Below, piece by piece: positions 7,843 to 15,731 of a DNA stretch of 64,000 nucleotides (the stretch's first letter is position 1; every line of letters begins with the position of its first letter). The notes under the pieces were generated by a model. The model was not told the origin of the DNA. It saw only the letters and a program-made list of their open reading frames with translations, and searched no databases. The stretch is from NCBI GenBank assembly GCA_041397775.1, contig JAWKWB010000011.1:62001-126000 (forward strand). The letters are read 5' to 3'. The position numbers and the translations under genes are program-made. The DNA comes from Ga0077555 sp041397775 (GTDB lineage Bacteria > Pseudomonadota > Alphaproteobacteria > Rhizobiales > Hyphomicrobiaceae).

Positions 7843-7856
7843 TTGATTAATATCAA
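7843..7856 (-). promoter_or_regulatory. FNR/Anr-type operator
   Basis: TTGATTAATATCAA is an exact match to the FNR/Anr/FnrL consensus TTGAT-N4-ATCAA, and the symmetry extends to 18 bp (CCTTGAT/ATCAAGG, 7841-7858). Its centre is about 85 bases upstream of the GTG start of the haem-binding protein gene. The box sits between the 3' end of uvrD and that gene, so the haem protein-DUF2231 unit is the only plausible target. Confidence 0.85.
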
Positions 7857-7889
7857 GGCACGTTGCTGCGAATAGACCTTGGCTCTTGT

Positions 7890-10355
7890 CTACTCTCGCT
7901 CCACGAAGCTCGACACCACGCGCTTACGGTCGCCGGCGTCGAACTCGATCGTGAGCTTGTTGCCGTCGACTTCCACGACGGTGCCGCCGCCGAACTTGGG
8001 GTGGCGGATGCGCTCGCCGACGCCGTAACTGGCCTCCTGCGTGGAGGATGCGATCAGCTCGCCCTCGATGGTGAGCGGCGCGCGGCGCAACGGTGGCTTC
8101 TGCGGCTGGTTCTGTGGTTTCCAGGACTGCTTGGCGCGCTGCCAGCCGGGTGTGTCGTAGGTGCTCTTGAAGGCCTGGGGGGCCTCGTCGAAGCGGCTGG
8201 CGCCATAGGGATTGGAACGCCCGAAATTCGCGTAGGCGCCTCCGAACGGACTCTTGGCCTCCGCCACATCGACGTGCGGCGTCGGCAATTCATCGATGAA
8301 CCGGGATGGGCTCGCCGACTGATAGAGGCCGCGCGTGCGTCGGTTCTGCGCGAACGAGATCTGCGCCCGGCGGCGGGCGCGCGTGATGCCGACGTAGGCG
8401 AGGCGGCGCTCCTCCTCGAGGCCGGCGAGGCCCTGCTCGTCGAGGGCGCGCTGGTGGGGGAACAAGCCTTCTTCCCAACCCGGCAGGAAGACCGTATCGA
8501 ACTCCAGGCCCTTGGCGGCATGCAGCGTCATGATCGAGACGCGGTCGCCGTCGTCTCCCGCCTCGGTGTCCATGACCAGCGAGACGTGCTCGAGGAAACC
8601 GGCGAGCGTGTCGAACTGGTGCATGAAGCGCACGAGCTCCTTCAGGTTCTCCAGCCGTGCCTGGGCCTGCGGGCTCTTGTCCGCCTGCCACATCGCCGTG
8701 TAGCCGGATTCGTCGAGGATCAGCTCCGCCAGTTCCGTGTGGCGCATGCTGTCGAGCTGGCCACGCCAGCGCTCGAAGGAGCGCAGCAGGTCGGTGAGAG
8801 AGCGCCGCGCCTTGCCGCCGATCTCGTCGGTTTCGACCAGTTCACGGGCGGCCAGCGCCATCGGGATCTGGCGGGCGCGGGCATGGTCGTGGACGCGCTT
8901 GACGGAACTGTCTCCGATGCCGCGCTTGGGAACATTGACGATGCGCTCGAACTTCAGGTCGTTGGCCGGATTCAGCGTCACCTCGAGATAGGCGATGGCG
9001 TCCTTGATTTCCTGGCGCTCGTAGAATCGCGGGCCACCGATGACGCGATAGGGCAGGCCCAGCGTGACGAAGCGATCTTCCAGCACGCGCATCTGGAACG
9101 AGGCGCGCACGAGAATGGCGATGTCGTTGAGGCGGTGGCCCTTGGCGCGCAAACCCTCGATGCGCTCGCCGATGGTACGTGCCTCCTCCTCGTCGTCCCA
9201 CACGCCGAGCACGGTGGGGCGATCGCCATCCGCGCCGTCCGTGAACAGCGTCTTGCCGAGGCGGCCCGAATTCTTGGCGATGAGGCCGGAGGCCGTCGCC
9301 AGGATGTGGCCCGTGGAGCGGTAGTTGCGCTCCAACCGGATGATTTTTGCGCCGGCGAAATCCTTGTCGAAACGCAGGATGTTGTCGACCTCCGCGCCGC
9401 GCCAGCCATAGATCGACTGGTCGTCGTCGCCCACGCAACACACGTTCGGACAGCCCTGGGCCAGCAACCGCAGCCATAGATATTGGGCGACGTTGGTATC
9501 CTGGTACTCGTCCACGAGGATGAAGCGGAAGCGGCCGTGATAGTCCTTCAGGACGTCCGGATGCTCGGTGAAAAGACGGATGCACTCGAGCAGAAGATCG
9601 CCGAAGTCGGCCGCATTCAATTCCTTGAGGCGAGCCTGATAGGCCGCGTACAGCTTGGCGCCCTGGCCGCTGGCGAAGCCCTGGCTCTCGCTCTTGGGCA
9701 CTTTCTCCGGCGTCATGCCACGGTTCTTCCAGCCGTCGATCATGGCGGCGAGCTGGCGGGCGGGCCAGCGGTCCTTGTCGAGCCCGGCTGCCTCGATCAC
9801 CTGCTTGATCAGGCGGATCTGGTCGTCCGTATCGAGGATGGTGAAGCCAGACTTCAGGCCGACGAGCTCATGGTGGCGGCGCAGGATGCGCACGCCGATG
9901 GCATGGAACGTGCCGAGCCAGGGCATGCCCTCCACCGCGCCACCGATGAGCTGGCCGATGCGCTCCTTCATCTCGCGGGCGGCCTTGTTGGTGAAGGTCA
10001 CGGCCAGCACTTGCGAGGGGAAGGCGCGCCGCGTCGCCAGAATGTGGGCAATGCGGGTCGTGAGCACGCGCGTCTTGCCGGTTCCAGCCCCCGCGAGCAC
10101 GAGGACGGGGCCGTCCAGTGTCTCGACGGCTTCGCGCTGCTCGGGATTGAGGCCTTGCAGGTAGGGTGCGGCCACCGACGCCGCCGCTCGCTGCGACAGC
10201 GGGCGCTCGTCCACAGTCTCCGGCTCACGAGACACTGGCTCAGGGCGCACTGCCTGGGGCTGCCGGCCCGGCGCCTCCGGCAGGTCGAACGGCGGCTCAT
10301 CCAGGCCATCGATGGGCACGGAGCGCGCGTTCGCGTTTTTGGGCGAGGATGTCAT
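7890..10355 (-). CDS. uvrD: ATP-dependent DNA helicase II (UvrD/PcrA)
   Basis: This 821-residue SF1A helicase unwinds DNA 3' to 5' in nucleotide excision and mismatch repair. Motifs are complete: Walker A GAGTGKT (89-95), Walker B VDEYQDTN (about 281-288), VGDDDQSIYGWRG (motif III), YRSTGHIL (motif IV), VSIMTLHAAKGLEFDTVFLPG (motif V) and VGITRARR (motif VI). An N-terminal extension of about 65 residues before the helicase core is low-complexity, and the C-terminus ends in the Tudor-like FGGGTVVEVDGNKLTIEF segment typical of PcrA/UvrD. It diverges from the SGNH hydrolase gene. Confidence 0.96.
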   Translation of the reverse strand: MTSSPKNANARSVPIDGLDEPPFDLPEAPGRQPQAVRPEPVSREPETVDERPLSQRAAASVAAPYLQGLNPEQREAVETLDGPVLVLAGAGTGKTRVLTTRIAHILATRRAFPSQVLAVTFTNKAAREMKERIGQLIGGAVEGMPWLGTFHAIGVRILRRHHELVGLKSGFTILDTDDQIRLIKQVIEAAGLDKDRWPARQLAAMIDGWKNRGMTPEKVPKSESQGFASGQGAKLYAAYQARLKELNAADFGDLLLECIRLFTEHPDVLKDYHGRFRFILVDEYQDTNVAQYLWLRLLAQGCPNVCCVGDDDQSIYGWRGAEVDNILRFDKDFAGAKIIRLERNYRSTGHILATASGLIAKNSGRLGKTLFTDGADGDRPTVLGVWDDEEEARTIGERIEGLRAKGHRLNDIAILVRASFQMRVLEDRFVTLGLPYRVIGGPRFYERQEIKDAIAYLEVTLNPANDLKFERIVNVPKRGIGDSSVKRVHDHARARQIPMALAARELVETDEIGGKARRSLTDLLRSFERWRGQLDSMRHTELAELILDESGYTAMWQADKSPQAQARLENLKELVRFMHQFDTLAGFLEHVSLVMDTEAGDDGDRVSIMTLHAAKGLEFDTVFLPGWEEGLFPHQRALDEQGLAGLEEERRLAYVGITRARRRAQISFAQNRRTRGLYQSASPSRFIDELPTPHVDVAEAKSPFGGAYANFGRSNPYGASRFDEAPQAFKSTYDTPGWQRAKQSWKPQNQPQKPPLRRAPLTIEGELIASSTQEASYGVGERIRHPKFGGGTVVEVDGNKLTIEFDAGDRKRVVSSFVERE

Positions 10356-10537
10356 GCGCGCTTATAGCACACGAGCGGAGGCCGCAACGTGGCAGCGCAC
10401 AGCCATCCCCAGCGATGTTCCCGGATGGTTCCGGCCGCAAGTTGGTGGCAACGTGTGACCCGATTGCAGCTACAGACGTCGCCAGTTTTGTTACTCTGGC
10501 CCGTGCGAACTGCAGCGCGTGGTCGAGGAGTGTGGGC

Positions 10538-11206
10538 GTGGTGCGTCACAGGGTCTTGCGTGCCGTCTGGGTTGCCATATTGGCGGGAGCAGGGATCGCC
10601 GCGATCCCCACTGCAAGCCGCGCGACCGAGGTGGTCGTGCTCGGCGACAGCATCGGCCAGGGCATCGCCATGGCGAACGGGCTGCACAATATAGCGCGGC
10701 GCAGCTTCAGCCTGCGGCGCAGCAACATCGCCAAGCAAATCGCGCAGATGCCGAAGGACGCCATCGGCGTCATGAGCCTGGGCATCAACGATGCCGCAGA
10801 TCCCGTGTGGCAGCTCGCCAAGGGCATCGAAGCGGTAGTGCACGCCATCGAGCAATCGGGCCGCAAGGTGGTTTGGGTCGGCCCGCCGTGCGTGCTCAAG
10901 ACGTGGGATACCCACGCGGAGGATCTCGACATCTACCTGCGCGAACGCCTCGCGACGACGGCGATCCAATATGTCAGCCTGCGCGACGACGCGATCTGCG
11001 CGCCGACCCTGCGTTCGCGCGACGGACACCACTTCACCCAGGAGGGGTACAAGTACGTTTGGACCAAGATCCGACGCGGTTCGTCCCTCGTCGCCTCTGC
11101 CTCGGTGCCCGTCGAACGGTGCGCGCGCGAGGCCGCCATGGCGGCCCGGCGCGATCGTAAATCCGGGGTCGCATGCGTTCGCGAAGCCGCCGCGCACCAA
11201 CGCTGA
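10538..11206 (+). CDS. Exported SGNH/GDSL-type hydrolase
   Basis: A 222-residue protein has a signal peptide (VLRAVWVAILAGAGIAAIPTASRA). The SGNH catalytic blocks are intact: VVVLGDSIG (Ser38), GIND (Asn84) and RDGHHF (Asp162 and His165), with GPPC between. It is probably a periplasmic esterase, acyl-hydrolase or deacetylase acting on an envelope glycan or lipid; the substrate is unknown. The start is assigned to GTG at 10538 because GAGGAG lies seven bases upstream and the signal peptide follows directly; an adjacent GTG at 10541 is equivalent. The longer frame from 10166 runs through the uvrD promoter and is not credible. Confidence 0.8.
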   Translation: MVRHRVLRAVWVAILAGAGIAAIPTASRATEVVVLGDSIGQGIAMANGLHNIARRSFSLRRSNIAKQIAQMPKDAIGVMSLGINDAADPVWQLAKGIEAVVHAIEQSGRKVVWVGPPCVLKTWDTHAEDLDIYLRERLATTAIQYVSLRDDAICAPTLRSRDGHHFTQEGYKYVWTKIRRGSSLVASASVPVERCAREAAMAARRDRKSGVACVREAAAHQR

Positions 11207-11293
11207 AACCCGGCATCGGCGACAGGGGTCGCGTCCCAAGCTGGGCCTGTGTTAGGTGAGCGCAGACAGGCACCAGCAGCACAGCGAGGAGAG

Positions 11294-11539
11294 ATGGCAC
11301 ATGTCGTCCTGATCGGAAACCTCCGTCAATATACCGGCGGCGTGACGGAGCTGGAGGTGCAGGCCAGCACCATCAGGCAACTGTTCGCGCGGCTATCGGA
11401 GCGTTTCCCCGAGATCGGTCCGCATCTGGAGGAGGGGATGGCCGTCGCCATCGATGGCCAGATCTACCAGGATGCCCTGTTCGAGCCGATCGGCGAGGAC
11501 AGCGACGTGCACATTCTGCCGCAGATCGCCGGCGGCTGA
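11294..11539 (+). CDS. MoaD/ThiS family ubiquitin-like sulfur carrier protein
   Basis: The 81-residue protein has a beta-grasp pattern (VVLIGNLRQYTGGVTELEVQ) and ends in IAGG, the C-terminal di-glycine that is adenylylated and thiocarboxylated in sulfur carriers. Start ATG 11294 is preceded by GAGGAG. No moaE, thiG, thiF or other partner gene lies nearby, so the pathway (molybdopterin, thiamine, cysteine or other) is open. It follows the SGNH hydrolase gene by 87 bases and meets the convergent YihY gene 13 bases later. Confidence 0.82.
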   Translation: MAHVVLIGNLRQYTGGVTELEVQASTIRQLFARLSERFPEIGPHLEEGMAVAIDGQIYQDALFEPIGEDSDVHILPQIAGG

Positions 11540-11551
11540 GGCAGCGGCTCG

Positions 11552-12382
11552 TCAGGCCCTGCCGTTGCGCGCTTCCGTGAGCGCCCGATTGAACTCGGCG
11601 CCCAGGATCATGATCATCCCGCTCACCTGGAAGAAGATCAGCGCCGATAGAATCTGCGTCATGCCTGCGTAGAACCGGGTGTAATCGCTGATCGCCAGCC
11701 ACTTGGAGTAAAGTGCCGCCAGCACCAGCCACAGGCCGAGACTGACCAGCACGCCCGGCCACACGTCCCAGACCGACCGCCGCCCCGCGACCAGCCAGAG
11801 GTGATAGGCGAAGAGCTGCGCCAACGTCACGCAGAGCACGATCGTATAGCGCGTGGATGGCGAGAACAGGCCGTGCTCGATGAGCCACTGCACCGCGCTC
11901 GAACCGCTGCGAGCCGCGAGTGCCGGGCCCACCACGACGCCCCAGGCCACCACCAGCATGCTGATGGCCGACGCAAGCACGAACAGCGAGCTTTGAGCGA
12001 GGCACCAGAGGTAATTGCGCGTCTCCTTGACGCGATAGGCGACGTTGAGCGCAGCACGCAGGGATTCGATGGCGGTCGTGGCGAACAGCAACGACACCGC
12101 GGCGCCGACGGTCAACAGGCCATACTGGCTCTGGCCCATGACGCGCTCGACCTCTGGTGCCAGTGCTTTCGCGACGGGCGCGGGGGCTGCATCGAAGAGC
12201 TGTCCCACCGCGAAAGCCGCGAGATCGCGACCACCGATCGTACCGGCCAACGCACCCAGAAAGATGCTGAACGGGAATAGCGACAATAGAAACGAGTAGG
12301 CGATGGCACCGGCCATGGAGAAGCCGCTGTCCTCGAAAAGTTTCCGGAGCGCAAGGCGCAATGTGCCCAGTCTACGTTGCAT
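11552..12382 (-). CDS. YihY/BrkB family inner-membrane protein
   Basis: This is a protein of about 276 residues with six predicted membrane helices. It carries the family hallmarks DSGFSMAGAIAYSFLLSLFPFSI, ATTAIESLRAALNVAYRVKETRNYL, LGLWLVLAALYSKWLAI, and a C-terminal ILGAEFNRALTEARNG matching the LGAElNa motif. The family was once called ribonuclease BN in error; its members are membrane proteins of unclear function, possibly transporters. Two starts are possible (ATG 12382 or ATG 12412); 12382 has GAGGA upstream and matches the usual family N-terminus. A minus-strand terminator lies 70 bases upstream (12453-12480). Confidence 0.88.
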   Translation of the reverse strand: MQRRLGTLRLALRKLFEDSGFSMAGAIAYSFLLSLFPFSIFLGALAGTIGGRDLAAFAVGQLFDAAPAPVAKALAPEVERVMGQSQYGLLTVGAAVSLLFATTAIESLRAALNVAYRVKETRNYLWCLAQSSLFVLASAISMLVVAWGVVVGPALAARSGSSAVQWLIEHGLFSPSTRYTIVLCVTLAQLFAYHLWLVAGRRSVWDVWPGVLVSLGLWLVLAALYSKWLAISDYTRFYAGMTQILSALIFFQVSGMIMILGAEFNRALTEARNGRA

Positions 12383-12452
12383 CCTCAGTCTTCCTCGGCG
12401 GGGCCGCCACATGCGTTCCCTGCCGGTCGGTCCCAGGCCTCCAAGGCCACGA

Positions 12453-12480
12453 AAAACGCTTCGTGCTCAATGCACGAAGC
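12453..12480 (-). terminator. Rho-independent terminator reading on the minus strand, orphan
   Basis: A perfect 9-bp stem, GCTTCGTGC (12458-12466) and GCACGAAGC (12472-12480), has a 5-base loop and is followed on the minus strand by G then TTTTT (A-run 12452-12456). No minus-strand gene lies upstream of it: the next genes to the right are on the plus strand. It could end antisense or small-RNA transcription or act as an attenuator for the YihY gene. Confidence 0.7.
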
Positions 12481-12564
12481 TGCTTGATTTGCCAACGGGC
12501 GCCACCATAATCCCCTTCGCTCAAGAGTTGGGTGCATCACGCCCACAACACCGAAGGAAACGCC

Positions 12565-13617
12565 ATGGATCTCACTCGCCGGCAATTCGGAATTGGAGCC
12601 TCACTCGCTGCCGCAGGCACGTTGCTACCCACAGCCGGCATGGCAGCCGGGCTCTCTGCGGATGCCGAGAAGGCGCTGTACGAAGCGGCCAAGAAAGAAG
12701 GCGAGCTGACGTGGTACGACGCCCACCACGCGGTGGTGCAGGCCGAAGCCATCGGCAAGGCATTCTCGGAGAAATATCCGGGCGTGAAGTGCAACGTGGT
12801 GCGTACGACGGCGAACGTGGCGTTCCAGCGCCTCAACCAGGAATTCAAGGCCGGCGGACCGCAGTGCGACGTCCTGTCCTCGACGGATATCAGCCACTCG
12901 ATCACGCTCAAGGACAAGAAGCTGTCGGAGAAGTTCGTCCCGGCGAACGCTGCGACCGTGATCGACCAGGTGCGCAACATCGATCCGGACGGCTACTATC
13001 ACGTCACCTCGATCGGTACGATCGGCATCACGTACAACAGCTCGAAGGTGCCGGCGTCGAATGTCCCCAAGAAGTGGACCGAGCTGATCGATCCCAAGTG
13101 GAAGAACCAGGTCTCGGTCGGACACCCGTCGTTCTCGGGCTACGTCAGCATCTGGGTCTGGGAGATGCAGCGCCTGTACGGCTGGGACTATTTCAACAAG
13201 CTGAAGGCGAACAATCCGCAGATCGGCCGCTCGATCCAGGACACGCTGACGCATCTGCGCTCGGGAGAGCGCTCCATTGCGGCAGGCTCGTTCGCGACGG
13301 CCATCGAAGCGAAGTCGAAGGGTGAGCCGATCGGCGTGTCCTACCCCGAGGACGGCACGATCATCATCGTCGCGCCGTCGTGCATCCCCAAGGGCGCCAA
13401 GCATCCCAATGCCGCAAAGCTCTTCATGGAGTTCCTCTGCAGCCCCGACAACAGCAAGATCGCGTCCAACTTCTTCGGCGAGTCGATCCACTCCTCGGTC
13501 AAGAGCAAGAGCGGCGTCGACCTGGCGAAGCTCAAGACGATGATCGCGCCTCCCGCCAAGCTCAAGAAGGAACTGCCGGAAGTGAAGGAGAAGTGGCGCG
13601 ACACGTTCGGCGTCTAG
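12565..13617 (+). CDS. Tat-exported ABC transporter substrate-binding protein (Fe3+/polyamine/thiamine type)
   Basis: A 350-residue periplasmic binding protein has a twin-arginine signal, MDLTRRQFGIGASLAAAG. The mature part starts LSADAEKALYEAAKKEGELTWY, typical of type 2 binding proteins of the FbpA/AfuA/ThiB/PotD group (KKEGELTWYDA, SSTDISHS, FMEFLCSPDNSKI). Start ATG 12565 has AAGGA six bases upstream. It is the first gene of an importer with the fused permease (13997) and the ATPase (15732). Metal-free sugars or ferric chelates are less likely to be decided by sequence alone. Its stop codon TAG (13615-13617) is the first part of a palindromic repeat. Confidence 0.9.
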   Translation: MDLTRRQFGIGASLAAAGTLLPTAGMAAGLSADAEKALYEAAKKEGELTWYDAHHAVVQAEAIGKAFSEKYPGVKCNVVRTTANVAFQRLNQEFKAGGPQCDVLSSTDISHSITLKDKKLSEKFVPANAATVIDQVRNIDPDGYYHVTSIGTIGITYNSSKVPASNVPKKWTELIDPKWKNQVSVGHPSFSGYVSIWVWEMQRLYGWDYFNKLKANNPQIGRSIQDTLTHLRSGERSIAAGSFATAIEAKSKGEPIGVSYPEDGTIIIVAPSCIPKGAKHPNAAKLFMEFLCSPDNSKIASNFFGESIHSSVKSKSGVDLAKLKTMIAPPAKLKKELPEVKEKWRDTFGV

Positions 13618-13692
13618 TGTAGCGCATCTGACGTTTGGTACCCACTCGCGGCTGGGACCATGACCAAACGTCAGATGCAAAAGCTACACTAG
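13614..13692. repeat. Palindromic element, type C
   Basis: CTAGTGTAGC opens and GCTACACTAG closes a long inverted repeat. The inner arms GCATCTGACGTTTGGT and ACCAAACGTCAGATGC pair perfectly over 16 bp. The right arm has four extra A between the inner and terminal stems, a one-sided bulge. The loop contains CCCACTCGCGGCTGGG, itself able to pair. The first bases supply the TAG stop of the binding-protein gene, and the closing CTAG is shared with the next element. Confidence 0.9.
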
Positions 13693-13764
13693 TGTGGCGG
13701 ATTGGATGTCCGCTCCAGACTCGTCGCGGGCTCTGAGAGCGGACGTCCAATCGTGACGCCACAC
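13689..13764. repeat. Palindromic element, type B copy 1
   Basis: CTAGTGTGGCG opens and CGCCACAC closes the element. Inner arms GATTGGATGTCCGCTC and GAGCGGACGTCCAATC pair with one mismatch. The right arm has four extra bases (GTGA) between inner and terminal stems. The loop includes TCGCGGGCTCTGA, also found with one change in copy 2. It shares its first CTAG with the preceding type C element. Confidence 0.88.
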
Positions 13765-13780
13765 CAAGCCGATGGTCTTG

Positions 13781-13855
13781 CTCGTGACCTGACCACATCG
13801 TCCGCCTCATTCCTCTGCCGGCATCGAACGGACTTTGCGGTCGAAGGGACACGAG
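13781..13855. repeat. Palindromic element, type A copy 2 (inverted orientation)
   Basis: On the minus strand this reads CTCGTGTCCCTTCGACCGCA and matches copies at 651 and 36286 closely; on the plus strand it runs CTCGTGACC to GGGACACGAG. One terminal arm has decayed (GTGACCTGACC in place of a perfect GTGTCCCGACC). Its closing CGAG is the opening of the next type B element. Confidence 0.82.
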
Positions 13856-13924
13856 TGTGGCGGACTGGACGTCCGCTCCATTCTTGTCGCGGGCCCTGAG
13901 GGCGGACGTCGGGTCCGCCACGCC
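13852..13924. repeat. Palindromic element, type B copy 2
   Basis: It opens CGAGTGTGGCGGACTGGACG and closes GGGTCCGCCACGCC, with inner arms GGACGTCCGC and GCGGACGTCG. It shares the loop core TCGCGGGC-CTGA with copy 1. Both B copies here are followed by CCAAGCC, so the duplicated unit may extend a little beyond the palindrome. Confidence 0.82.
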
Positions 13925-13996
13925 AAGCCTCGAACGTCCCGCCGGCTGCTGCCGGCGGAGGCGACACCGACGACCCCAAACAAGGCGCGCTCATCC

Positions 13997-15730
13997 ATGA
14001 CCGACACGACCGCCACGCACGGCGCCGCCAGCGCGATGCCCGGTGCTCCCAACGGGGCGCGCAGCTTCGACGGGTCGATGCTGATCTGGCTCCTGTTCGC
14101 CGCAATCCTGGTGGTGATCGTCGTCAATCCGATCTTCCGCCTGATCTGGGCGAGCGTCGAGCACGAGGACGGCGGCCTGACACTCGCCAACTACGTGTCG
14201 GCCTACGGTCGCCAGCGATACTGGCAGTCTCTGATCAACACGCTGTTCATGGGTGGCGGCACGGCGCTGCTGGCGGCACTGCTGGGTGTGCCGCTGGCGT
14301 GGGCCTGCGTACGCACGGACATGCCCGGACGCGGCTTCGTACGGCTGTGCGTGCTGGCGGCCTTCATCATTCCCCCCTACCTCGCGGCGGTCGGCTGGGT
14401 GCTGCTGGCGGGGCCGAACTCGGGCTGGCTCAATCGCGCCTGGATGGCACTGACCGGCGCGGAAACGGGCATCTTCAACGTCTACTCGCTGGGCGGCCTC
14501 GTCACGATCATGGGGCTGCACCTGTTCTTCTTCATCTTCATCTTCACGAGCTCGGCGCTCGAGCTGATCTCGTCGGAGATGGAAGACGCGGCCAACGTCC
14601 TGGGCGCGGGGCCCGTCAAGACCGCGTTCAAGGTAACGCTGCCGCTGATCATGCCGGCCATCCTGGGCGGCGTCATCATCATCTTCCTGCAGTCCATCGC
14701 GCTGTTCGGCGTGCCGGCGATCATCGCCATTCCCGCGCGCTATCCGGTGGTGACGACGCAGCTCACGGAGTTCTTCTCGAACAACCGCGTGGACCTGGCT
14801 GCCGCCTATGCGATCCCGCTGCTGCTGATCACGGTGGCGATGCTCACGATCCAGCGCAAGATCCTCGCGCGCAAGGGCTTCACCGTGGTCGGCGGCAAGG
14901 GCGGCGAACGTCGCATCGTGCGCCTGGGCCGGTGGCGATGGGTCGTGTTCGGCTACGCCATGCTGGTGGCGATGCTGGCGGTCTTCATGCCGCTGTTCGT
15001 GCTCGTCCAGGCCGCCTTCTCGAAGGCATGGAGCCGGGGTTTCTCGCTGGACAATCTCACGCTCGACCACGTGAAGTTCATCCTGTTCGAGCATCAGGGG
15101 GCGCTGCCGGCCCTGACGAAGAGCATCCTCTACGCCTCGATCGCGGCCTTCTGCGCGCTGACGCTGGCGCTCGTGATCGCCTACGTCGTGCGGCGCAACC
15201 TGTTGCGGTTCGGACAGGTGCTGGCGTTCCTGTGCATGGCGCCGTTCGTCATTCCCGGCATCATCCTGGCGATCGGCTTCTATGCGGCCTATGCGCCACC
15301 GCCGCTGCTGCTTGCAGGCACGGGCCTTATCATCATCGTGGCCTTCACGACGCGCCTGCTGCCGATCGCCTATCAGAACAGCGCTGCCGGCGTCGCGTCG
15401 ATCCACGCCGAGATGGAGGAGGCCGTGCGCATCCTCGGCGGCACGCGGATGACGGCCATCCGCCGTGTCGTGGCGCCGCTGCTCAAGCGGTCGCTGGTGG
15501 GCGCATGGATCCTCATCTTCGTGCCGGCCTGCCAGGAGCTGTCGACGGCGATCTTCCTGTCGGGACCGCACAATCGCGTGCTGTCCGTGCTCATCTTCGA
15601 CTTCTCCGAGGAAGGCCGCTTCGAGCAGCTCGCCGTGCTCGGCGGCCTCTTGCTCATCATTACCGTCATCATCGTCACGATCGGCTTCCGCATCGTGGGA
15701 CGCGATTTCATGCTCAGGAGAGACCAGTAG
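13997..15730 (+). CDS. ABC transporter permease, fused double domain (FbpB/ThiP-like)
   Basis: This 577-residue inner-membrane protein has about twelve helices and two copies of the BPD_transp_1 permease domain. Each half has an EAA loop: EMEDAANVLGAGPVKTAFKVTLP in the first half and EMEEAVRILGGTRMTAIRRVVAP in the second. Two-domain fusion is typical of FbpB, AfuB and ThiP importers. The start ATG 13997 was preferred because the sequence upstream is the repeat array. A single permease chain with both domains fits a functional transporter with the binding protein (12565) and the ATPase (15732). Confidence 0.93.
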   Translation: MTDTTATHGAASAMPGAPNGARSFDGSMLIWLLFAAILVVIVVNPIFRLIWASVEHEDGGLTLANYVSAYGRQRYWQSLINTLFMGGGTALLAALLGVPLAWACVRTDMPGRGFVRLCVLAAFIIPPYLAAVGWVLLAGPNSGWLNRAWMALTGAETGIFNVYSLGGLVTIMGLHLFFFIFIFTSSALELISSEMEDAANVLGAGPVKTAFKVTLPLIMPAILGGVIIIFLQSIALFGVPAIIAIPARYPVVTTQLTEFFSNNRVDLAAAYAIPLLLITVAMLTIQRKILARKGFTVVGGKGGERRIVRLGRWRWVVFGYAMLVAMLAVFMPLFVLVQAAFSKAWSRGFSLDNLTLDHVKFILFEHQGALPALTKSILYASIAAFCALTLALVIAYVVRRNLLRFGQVLAFLCMAPFVIPGIILAIGFYAAYAPPPLLLAGTGLIIIVAFTTRLLPIAYQNSAAGVASIHAEMEEAVRILGGTRMTAIRRVVAPLLKRSLVGAWILIFVPACQELSTAIFLSGPHNRVLSVLIFDFSEEGRFEQLAVLGGLLLIITVIIVTIGFRIVGRDFMLRRDQ

Positions 15731-15731
15731 A

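Larger units (their letters stand above)
13618..13996. other. Repeat-filled spacer inside the ABC transporter operon
   Basis: These 379 bases between the binding-protein stop and the permease start have no gene. Four palindromic elements (type C, B, A, B) occupy 13614-13924 almost without gaps; only about 17 bases separate the second and third. The open frame from 13835 that reads into the permease passes through the repeats and has no ribosome-binding site. Confidence 0.85.

Noticed and set aside
13835..13996. N-terminal extension of the permease through the repeat array
   Set aside because: The extra 54 codons are made of palindrome sequence, there is no ribosome-binding site at 13835, and the family homology starts after 13997.
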